Assembly: GCA_017882285.1 (NCBI GenBank)
Contig: JADGPS010000021.1
Span: 1 to 40,920, forward strand
Source: Paludibacter sp.
Lineage (GTDB): Bacteria > Bacteroidota > Bacteroidia > Bacteroidales > Paludibacteraceae
Length of the DNA stretch: 40,920 nt
Direction: 5' to 3'
Shown here piece by piece: positions 35,593 to 40,920 of this stretch. A program made the translations under genes and the position numbers. How positions within the stretch are numbered: the first letter of the stretch is position 1; every line of letters starts with the position of its first letter. Under the pieces are notes generated by a model. The model saw only the letters and a program-made list of their open reading frames with translations. It was not told the DNA's origin and made no database searches.

Positions 35593-35684
35593 GTTAATCT
35601 GTTGATTGGTTCATCAGTTGATTAGTTTATCGGTTAATTGGTTATTGCGACCAGATTAACCGATGAACCAGTTAACCAATTAAC
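35593..35684. repeat. Inverted octamer array upstream of metG
   Basis: Seven octamers in register from 35593 to 35648, each starting GTT, mostly fitting GTTNATNN, are followed after four bases by four octamers of the reverse pattern (AGATTAAC, CGATGAAC, CAGTTAAC, CAATTAAC) from 35653 to 35684. The two halves can fold into an imperfect hairpin or cruciform. It lies in the metG leader. Confidence 0.75.
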
Positions 35685-35704
35685 TTTATAACTAAACAGG
35701 AGTG

Positions 35705-35712
35705 CAAAGATA
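35705..35712 (-). promoter_or_regulatory. -7 box of metG
   Basis: The minus strand reads TATCTTTG (TAnnTTTG), about 115 bases before the metG start, which puts the whole octamer array into the transcribed leader. The -33 box is not clear. Confidence 0.5.
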
Positions 35713-35735
35713 CGGACAAAATCTCAAAATTTGCA

Positions 35736-35743
35736 TATATTTG
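35736..35743 (+). promoter_or_regulatory. -7 box of the 182-residue gene
   Basis: TATATTTG matches TAnnTTTG, 25 bases before the ATG, divergent from the metG box. A weak -33 is the only reservation. Confidence 0.5.
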
Positions 35744-35768
35744 CCAATCAAAAACCAAATGCACTCCT

Positions 35769-36317
35769 ATGCCCCGAGACAAAGCAATATTAAAAGAACA
35801 GGTTACCGAACTTTCCAAGAAAGAGTTGGTGGATATCGTGTTGAAGTTAGCCGCTAAACGTTATAATTACGAGTTTTTGCTGGTCAATTTTTTGGATAAA
35901 GATGGCGGTGAGCAAACTTTATTCGAAGAAGCCAAAGAAGATATTGATAAATTAATTCAAAAAGAATACAAAGGAAGAACGATTCAACATCGGCTGGTTA
36001 AGAAGCTAAATGCCTGTAGTAAAAGGATAACTGAATTTACCATTGAAACCAAAAGTAAAAAGCTGGAAGCTGATTTAGTGCTTTATGTGCTGGAATTGCA
36101 ATTTGCCAATCCGGCAAAGGTTTTTGGTGCTCGCTTTTCGGGTTACGATTATAAAGTTGGTTTACTGCTCAAACGTCTTATTACGCTCGTTACCAAAAAA
36201 CTTCATCCCGATTATCTGATAGATTATCAGGATAAAATCAATGAATATCTCACCAAATTGCACCATACTTCCAACCGCATCAATACCATCAAAGAGTTAC
36301 CTCAAATTATTGAATGA
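35769..36317 (+). CDS. Uncharacterised conserved-looking cytoplasmic protein (182 aa)
   Basis: I do not recognise the family. It is highly charged (many Lys, Glu, Asp), mostly helical by eye, with no signal peptide, membrane segment or cysteine cluster (one Cys, in KKLNACSKRI). It opens MPRDKAILKEQVTELSKKEL, which may form an N-terminal helix-hairpin, and has an aromatic motif GARFSGYDYKVGLLLKRLITLV near residues 120-140. Codon use is like the neighbours and it has its own -7 box, so it is probably a real, resident gene. Placed divergently from metG; function unknown. Confidence 0.8.
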   Translation: MPRDKAILKEQVTELSKKELVDIVLKLAAKRYNYEFLLVNFLDKDGGEQTLFEEAKEDIDKLIQKEYKGRTIQHRLVKKLNACSKRITEFTIETKSKKLEADLVLYVLELQFANPAKVFGARFSGYDYKVGLLLKRLITLVTKKLHPDYLIDYQDKINEYLTKLHHTSNRINTIKELPQIIE

Positions 36318-36443
36318 TATGGATGTTTGATAAGTCTGTGTTAAACAAGATATTAACACTACTCTTTCAGTTGTGTAATAAAAATATTGCTGATTAACCT
36401 AAAATAAATTAACCTGGGCAGTTAATATTTAATTGATATTATT

Positions 36444-36451
36444 TATCTTTG
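36444..36451 (+). promoter_or_regulatory. -7 box of the 152-residue gene
   Basis: TATCTTTG followed by TACTTTT, the same arrangement as in front of the transporter gene at 37114. The start codon is 55 bases downstream. Confidence 0.6.
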
Positions 36452-36506
36452 TACTTTTAAATTAAATTTATTCAAAAAAAAGTAATAACAATTTACAAGT
36501 AAATGT

Positions 36507-36965
36507 ATGAAAAAATTAATTTTTGCCACACTCTTATTAAGTATTTCACTTGGTTTGTTTTCCCAGGCAGTAGAAAATCAAGGCATTGAAAAAAAAAGTA
36601 GTTTAACAATCGGATTTTTGCAAGGCGGTGGATCTCTGGTTGGTGCCGATTTCGAAACACTTTTATCGGATAAATTCAGTATGCAGATTGGTGCCGGATT
36701 TGTCGGATTTGGAGCGGGCATAAACTATCATTTCCAACCATCGATTAGCAGTTCATTTATTTCGTTGCAATATTGGCATCAGGGTTTTGGAACAAGTTAC
36801 ACACAAAGTTTAATAGGACCGAATTTTGTTTTTAGGGCAAAAAAATGGTTTACTGCACAAATTGGGTTGGGTTATGTTCTCGGTTATGGACCGGCATGGC
36901 CATCAACAGCTGCAAAATCGCCAGTAATTCTAATGTATTCAATCGGAGTTTATTTCCCATTATAA
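36507..36965 (+). CDS. Small exported protein, probable outer-membrane beta-barrel (152 aa)
   Basis: Signal peptide 1-20 (MKKLIFATLLLSISLGLFSQ), then a chain of alternating hydrophobic/polar strands rich in Gly and aromatics (IGFLQGGGSLVGADFETLL, MQIGAGFVGFGAGINYHF, QIGLGYVLGYGPAW), ending in a phenylalanine-proline-leucine terminus YFPL. This fits a small eight-strand barrel or part of one, but I can name no family. It has its own promoter and a terminator, so it is a single-gene unit. Confidence 0.75.
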   Translation: MKKLIFATLLLSISLGLFSQAVENQGIEKKSSLTIGFLQGGGSLVGADFETLLSDKFSMQIGAGFVGFGAGINYHFQPSISSSFISLQYWHQGFGTSYTQSLIGPNFVFRAKKWFTAQIGLGYVLGYGPAWPSTAAKSPVILMYSIGVYFPL

Positions 36966-37000
36966 TAAGTTTAATTCTTACAGATTAAAGCTTTAATATT

Positions 37001-37075
37001 CCCCGCACATTTCGCTTATTTTCGCCGATATTATTCAGCGTCATTTTGCGAAATTTGCGGGAATTTTATTTTTTC
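37001..37075 (+). terminator. Intrinsic terminator behind the 152-residue gene
   Basis: CCCGCACATTTCGC (37002-37015) pairs with GCGAAATTTGCGGG (37048-37061) over 14 bases with one mismatch, closing a 32-base loop; AATTTTATTTTTT follows. It rules out a gene start inside this stretch. Confidence 0.75.
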
Positions 37076-37113
37076 GTTTCGAATAATCAAGCAGTTTTTC
37101 GCCCTAACGGATT

Positions 37114-37121
37114 TATCTTTG
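37114..37121 (+). promoter_or_regulatory. -7 box of the transporter gene
   Basis: TATCTTTG matches TAnnTTTG and is followed by TACTTTT, as at 36444. It lies 35 bases before the ATG at 37157 and inside a longer open frame that begins with TTG at 37046, so the longer start cannot be used from this promoter. Confidence 0.65.
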
Positions 37122-37156
37122 TACTTTTGCAACTAGAAATTGAAATTTTCCTACCA

Positions 37157-38047
37157 ATGCTGAAAAAGATTAAACCCTACATGATGCCTATTTCCATGGC
37201 TTTGGGTGCCATTTTTTATAAACCGTTCGGAGCTTTGTCGTTTCTGACGCCTTATCTGATTTTTATCATGTTATTTCTGACTTATTGTAACCTGAAGCTG
37301 AACGAAATTCGCTTGTCGTGGCTGCATTTTTGGTTGATTTTAATTCAGTTAGTTGGAAGCATGGCGGTTTTTTTGTTGTTAAATCCGATAAATACCGTTT
37401 TGGCACAAGGTGCTATGATTTGTGTGTTGGCTCCCACAGGAACAGCTGCACCGGTTGTTACAGGCATGTTGAAAGGAAATATTGCCGGAGTTACTGCTTA
37501 TAGTTTGTTAATCAATATATGTGTGGCGGTATCAGCACCGGTTATTTTTTCATTTATCGGGAATAACCGGTCTTTACCTTTTTTTGAATCATTTTTAGCA
37601 ATCGGACAACGTGTTTTTATTTTATTAATTCTTCCTTTTGCATTGGCATTACTTATGCGAAGATTCACACCCGCATTGACGACTAAAATCGGTTCCTATT
37701 CAGGATTTTCATTTTATGTATGGTCGTTTTCGCTGATTATTGTTACCGGACGCACAGTTGAATTTATTATGAAACAAAACAGAACCAGTTACGTGACCGA
37801 AATTATTATTGCCTTTGGGGCTATGATTATGTGTATCAGTCAGTTTTTGATTGGTCGAGGAATTGGAAAACAGTATGACGACACAGTCGCCGGCGGACAA
37901 GGACTGGGACAAAAAAATACTATTCTGGCCATCTGGATGGCACAAATGTATCTGAATCCGATTGCATCTATCGGGCCTGGTTCGTACGTGCTGTGGCAAA
38001 ATATTATCAATTCGTATCAGGTTTGGAGGAAAAGGAAGAGTTTGTGA
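37157..38047 (+). CDS. BASS-family-like transporter (bile acid:sodium symporter type)
   Basis: A 296-residue membrane protein with about nine to ten helices. The segment AQGAMICVLAPTGTAAPVVTGML with a broken helix, and the second inverted half with GQGLGQKNTILAIWMAQMYLNPIASIGPG, recall the two crossover motifs of the bile acid:sodium symporter fold. Substrate unknown; sodium-coupled organic anion import is the family norm. Start chosen at ATG 37157 (MLKKIKPYMM) because a terminator hairpin and a promoter both lie within the 111 bases that a TTG start at 37046 would add. Confidence 0.82.
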   Translation: MLKKIKPYMMPISMALGAIFYKPFGALSFLTPYLIFIMLFLTYCNLKLNEIRLSWLHFWLILIQLVGSMAVFLLLNPINTVLAQGAMICVLAPTGTAAPVVTGMLKGNIAGVTAYSLLINICVAVSAPVIFSFIGNNRSLPFFESFLAIGQRVFILLILPFALALLMRRFTPALTTKIGSYSGFSFYVWSFSLIIVTGRTVEFIMKQNRTSYVTEIIIAFGAMIMCISQFLIGRGIGKQYDDTVAGGQGLGQKNTILAIWMAQMYLNPIASIGPGSYVLWQNIINSYQVWRKRKSL

Positions 38048-38050
38048 TTG

Positions 38051-38090
38051 GTTAATTAGTTAATTGGTTGATTGGTTCATTTGTTGATTT
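38051..38090 (+). repeat. Degenerate 8-base tandem array between the transporter gene and lspA
   Basis: Five octamers in register, GTTAATTA, GTTAATTG, GTTGATTG, GTTCATTT, GTTGATTT, all fitting GTTNATTN. The first 24 bases (38050-38073) equal 11764-11787 exactly. Confidence 0.75.
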
Positions 38091-38132
38091 CTCACTCTTT
38101 GTTCTTTATTCTTTGCTCTAAAAAATAACTTT

Positions 38133-38627
38133 ATGAAACGAAAAAAGCAGATAATCCTTGTAATAGTTGTTTTGGCGATTAATTATTCGCTGGACCGGAT
38201 TACCAAAATGCTGGCTGAAAATTACTTGCAAGGAAGGGAAACGTTATCATATTTTTATAATACAATTGTGTTGGAATATGCCGAAAACAGAGGCGCTTTT
38301 CTCAGCGTCGGTTCCAACTGGCCTGATGCATTAAAATATGTCGTACTTTTGATTATTCCAATTTTGGCATGCCTGTACGGACTATATTATTGTGCTTATA
38401 AACAGAAAGATAAGAAATTGATTATTGCCATGGTTTGCATTATTGGTGGCGGACTTGGTAATTTAATAGACAGATTATTTAATGATTTTCGGGTGGTCGA
38501 TTTTATTAATTTTGGTATTGGTACTATGCGAACCGGCATTCTCAATGTGGCGGATATGTCGGTGACGTTTGGTGTGATTTTTCTCCTTTTTGATCAATTC
38601 AGAATTAACAGTATTAAACCGGAATAA
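38133..38627 (+). CDS. lspA: Lipoprotein signal peptidase (signal peptidase II)
   Basis: A 164-residue inner-membrane aspartic protease with four helices that removes signal peptides from lipoproteins after lipidation. Catalytic aspartates are Asp123 in FRVVDFINF and Asp141 in LNVADMSVTFG; Asn110 in GGGLGNLIDRLF and the early NYSLDRITK are conserved too. It would process the SusD-type and other lipoproteins encoded in this window. It follows the transporter gene by 85 bases on the same strand. Confidence 0.96.
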   Translation: MKRKKQIILVIVVLAINYSLDRITKMLAENYLQGRETLSYFYNTIVLEYAENRGAFLSVGSNWPDALKYVVLLIIPILACLYGLYYCAYKQKDKKLIIAMVCIIGGGLGNLIDRLFNDFRVVDFINFGIGTMRTGILNVADMSVTFGVIFLLFDQFRINSIKPE

Positions 38628-38720
38628 ATTGAAAGATGAAGGGATTTTCTACTTTGTCCGAACAAAACATCTCTCAAATCAGTTAGTTCATAGAATAATT
38701 ACACTCAAAAAATCAATAAT

Positions 38721-39677
38721 ATGAATTTACTGGAACAATTAAAAACCTATACCAAAGTTGTTGCCGATACAGGCGATTTTAATTCCATATCAGTTTACCA
38801 ACCGATTGATGCAACCACCAATCCATCACTTATTTACGCTGCGTCAATGGATCCAAAATACAGTTCGCTGATTGATGATGCAATTCAATATGCCAGAAAG
38901 ATTTCAGGTGACAAAGCTGTTCAACTGAGCAAAGCAATGGACAAGCTGGCAGTGAATTTCGGGTTGAAAATTCTGGATATTGTTCCGGGTCGGGTTTCTA
39001 CCGAAGTGGATGCACGTCTTTCGTTCGATACCGAAGCCTCCATTGCCAAAGCGCATGAATTAATTACACTTTATGAATCGAATGGCATATCGCGCGAACG
39101 GATTTTAATAAAAGTTGCTTCAACCTGGGAAGGAATTAATGCTGCGGAACAGCTTGAAAAAGAAGGGATTCACTGTAATCTGACTTTGCTTTTCTCCTTT
39201 GCACAAGCGGTACGATGTGCCGAAGTCGGTGTGACGCTGATTTCACCATTTGTTGGAAGAATACTGGATTGGTATAAAAAAGATCGTGGTGTTTCAGAAA
39301 TTCCGGGTGCTGATGATCCAGGTGTTAAATCAGTTACCGAGATTTACCATTACTATAAAAAATTTGGTTACAATACGATTATTATGGGAGCGAGTTTTCG
39401 CAATATTGGTGAAATTATCGAATTGGTTGGTTGCGATGCCTTAACCATTTCTCCGTCATTGTTGAAAGAACTTGAAAATACAGAAGCGGTTTTAGAAAAG
39501 AAATTAGATGCAATTAAATCCAAATCGTTGGATATTAAACAAATTCACATCAACGAAAAATCTTTTCGTTGGATGATGAATGAGGATGCTATGGCTACCG
39601 AAAAACTCGCGGAAGGAATTCGTAATTTTACCAAGGATTTGATAAAACTGGAGAATAAGATTTTTTCGTTACTTTAA
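38721..39677 (+). CDS. tal: Transaldolase
   Basis: A 318-residue class I aldolase-type enzyme of the non-oxidative pentose phosphate pathway, moving a dihydroxyacetone unit between sedoheptulose 7-phosphate and glyceraldehyde 3-phosphate. Schiff-base Lys131 ([13 protein letters not shown]), Asp17 (VVADTGDF) and the [12 protein letters not shown] block match the TalB form of about 317 residues. It lies 93 bases behind lspA and ends at a strong bidirectional terminator. Cytoplasmic. Confidence 0.97.
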   Translation: MNLLEQLKTYTKVVADTGDFNSISVYQPIDATTNPSLIYAASMDPKYSSLIDDAIQYARKISGDKAVQLSKAMDKLAVNFGLKILDIVPGRVSTEVDARLSFDTEASIAKAHELITLYESNGISRERILIKVASTWEGINAAEQLEKEGIHCNLTLLFSFAQAVRCAEVGVTLISPFVGRILDWYKKDRGVSEIPGADDPGVKSVTEIYHYYKKFGYNTIIMGASFRNIGEIIELVGCDALTISPSLLKELENTEAVLEKKLDAIKSKSLDIKQIHINEKSFRWMMNEDAMATEKLAEGIRNFTKDLIKLENKIFSLL

Positions 39678-39689
39678 ATTTCAAGCTTA

Positions 39690-39724
39690 AAACGGCTGAA
39701 TATATTATTTATATTCAGCCGTTT
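39690..39724. terminator. Bidirectional intrinsic terminator between tal and tRNA-Gln
   Basis: AAACGGCTGAATAT (39690-39703) and ATATTCAGCCGTTT (39711-39724) form a perfect 14-base stem with a 7-base loop. It lies 12 bases after the tal stop and 8 bases from the 3' end of the convergent tRNA gene. Confidence 0.9.
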
Positions 39725-39731
39725 ATCACTG

Positions 39732-39802
39732 TTGTCTTACTAAGATTCGAACTTAGACAGGCAGATCCAGAAACTGCAGTGCTACCATTACACCATAAGA
39801 CA
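39732..39802 (-). tRNA. tRNA-Gln (anticodon CTG)
   Basis: The minus strand folds as a full cloverleaf: acceptor TGTCTTA/TAAGACA (7 perfect pairs, with the U1-A72 pair usual for glutamine tRNAs), D arm GTGT/GCAC, anticodon arm GCAGT-TTCTGGA-TCTGC, T arm CTAAG-TTCGAAT-CTTAG. The anticodon CTG reads CAG. The pair at 31-39 is T-T, the only mismatch. The discriminator is A; CCA is not encoded. A near-perfect promoter precedes it. Confidence 0.95.
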
Positions 39803-39822
39803 TTTTTTAGCTTTCGTGGGGT

Positions 39823-39853
39823 CAAAATTACAAAATTATTTTATTATGACAAA
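39823..39853 (-). promoter_or_regulatory. Promoter of tRNA-Gln
   Basis: On the minus strand TTTG (39853-39850) is followed after exactly 19 bases by TAATTTTG (39830-39823), the full Bacteroidota housekeeping promoter consensus. The tRNA begins 20 bases downstream of the -7 box. Confidence 0.85.
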
Positions 39854-40055
39854 CTGATTCTTAAAAAAAGGTAGGAAACCGTATTATAATATTTCTGTTG
39901 TTGAGGTTTGTTGATTCACTTGAATACCGATTAAAACCATTTATATCTCTGATATTCAATTTCAAATAGGAATGATTTGTGAACTCCTGTGATTGACATT
40001 TAAAAAGTCAGTAACTATTTGCATAACAGACTTTTATATTTATATAAAGGAACTA

Positions 40056-40920
40056 TTAATTAAAAGAAGTAATTTCATAAAAACCCTTTTTCGGTTCCAA
40101 ATCCTGATTGAATAGAAAAGGATAATCTTTCCTGTTAGTGACAGGATAATTATCCAGCCAAGTATAATTATCGGCTAACCCCCCAAAACGTGACAGATGT
40201 GATTTTGCCTTTGTTTTGAAGAAAGATATCGAAGATTTGTTTGTATTGCTCGGCTTGTTCGTTTTCAACATAGGTGGTAAAAGGCTGTTTGGTCATTGTC
40301 TGATTTATTAATCTTGGTCCATGACGATAAATAGATAAATCGAGTTCAGTAATTTGAATCTCCAGTCCCAAAAATGCAAATAAATCGATAGTTTTCTGAA
40401 TTTCGGAAGGATTAAAATCTGGCATATTCCAGTGGCCTTGAATACCTATACCATTAAACGGAACTCCTTTTTTAAGCAATGCGCTAAGCATGTTGTATAC
40501 TTTTTGTCTTTTCACAGGATTCACCATATCATAGTCGTTGTAGAAAAGTTTCACATCCGGATTAATCTTATGAGCTAATCTGAATGCTTTTTCAACAAAA
40601 CCGGTACCACAGGTTTTATACCAGTCGGATTGGGTACAAAATGTTTCTGAATCTAAACCCGAAATTGCTTCATTCACCACATCCCAGCAATAAACATCCG
40701 GTTTGAAATGAGTTATCACTGCGGTCAGGTATTTCTCCAATCGCTTGTACATTATAGTGCTGTCTACTAAATTTCCCTTTTCGTTCCGAAAGAACTATTC
40801 AGGAGTTTGTTTATGCCAAACCAGACAATGATCGCGTAAGAACATTTTGTTTTCACGTGCAAAACGGACAATTTTATCGGCATTCCCCCAATTGTAAGAA
40901 CCATCTTTATTTATTAAAGC
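40056..40920 (-). pseudogene. GH10 endo-beta-1,4-xylanase, broken and cut by the window edge
   Basis: The minus strand encodes most of a GH10 catalytic domain in three pieces. The first (to 40798) includes FLRDHCLVWHKQTPE and meets a TAG at 40797-40795 where GH10 enzymes have Trp (QTPxWFF). The second (40794-40168) holds both catalytic glutamates, CWDVVNEA (acid/base) and IQITELDLSIY (nucleophile), plus IGIQGHWN. It shifts frame in a run of six G (40179-40184 as C on the plus strand) just after VTFWG; five would restore ADNYTWLDNYP, which continues in the next frame to the stop at 40056. Two separate lesions argue for a real pseudogene rather than one sequencing error. The N-terminus is outside the window. 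Confidence 0.85.

Noticed and set aside
35593-35684. CRISPR array
   Set aside because: The repeat unit is only 8 bases with no spacers, and no cas genes are present.
35590-35700. SAM riboswitch or T-box in the metG leader
   Set aside because: No conserved riboswitch core or T-box sequence; the structure is explained by octamer repeats.
36961-37000. Palindrome ATTAAAGCTTTAAT as a terminator
   Set aside because: It has no loop and no T-run; the hairpin at 37001 explains termination better.
40795-40797. TAG read as an amino acid in the GH10 gene
   Set aside because: A separate frameshift further down also breaks the gene, and nothing else in the window suggests TAG recoding.

Overview
The window is AT-rich chromosomal DNA of a Bacteroidota bacterium, most likely a Bacteroidales member resembling Paludibacter (order fairly sure, genus a guess). 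The evidence is a SusC/SusD pair, two proteins with type IX secretion (T9SS) sorting tails, weak Shine-Dalgarno sites, and promoters of the Bacteroidota type (-33 TTTG, -7 TAnnTTTG). The best promoter lies before tRNA-Gln, with exactly 19 bases between the two boxes.

Layout. (1) 1-605: the 3' end of a 23S rRNA gene and a 5S rRNA gene on the plus strand, closed by a hairpin terminator. (2) 634-7738, minus strand: an ECF-type sigma factor with a 59-residue protein behind it, then a probable housekeeping operon, in transcription order rhomboid, rhomboid, EEP-family membrane protein, gcvH, purE, a thioredoxin-fold lipoprotein and queG. (3) 7739-13225: an HU gene, a DJ-1-like protein, tonB, pdxJ, nadK, fmt and ridA. 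(4) 13390-31700, minus strand: a large polysaccharide utilisation locus (PUL). In transcription order it has susC, susD, a small lipoprotein, a two-domain PL6 lyase, a PF05426-type lyase (PL38-like), a GH88 unsaturated glucuronyl hydrolase, a serine-type sulfatase, an anaerobic sulfatase maturase, a PL7 lyase with T9SS tail, an unassigned jelly-roll protein with T9SS tail, and a GH2 enzyme. (5) 31852-39724: MmcQ/YjbR, a COG4299 membrane protein, metG, two unrecognised genes, a BASS-like transporter, lspA and transaldolase. (6) 39732-40920: tRNA-Gln and the remains of a GH10 xylanase gene, broken by a nonsense codon and a frameshift.

How the PUL may work (inference). T9SS-exported lyases cut a polyuronate outside the cell. 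SusC/SusD and the small lipoprotein take up the fragments, powered by TonB. PL6, the PF05426 lyase, the sulfatase (activated by its neighbour maturase), GH88 and GH2 finish the job in the periplasm. The three lyase types point to alginate or another 1,4-linked polyuronate. The sulfatase, GH88 and GH2 are not needed for plain alginate and suggest a sulfated or mixed uronic-acid glycan. No regulator gene lies in the locus, but two matching palindromes upstream of susC look like GntR/FadR-type operators, and a hairpin terminator separates the uptake genes from the enzyme genes.

A second theme is non-coding: several gene junctions carry short degenerate arrays with a period of 8 bases, some folded back as inverted repeats.
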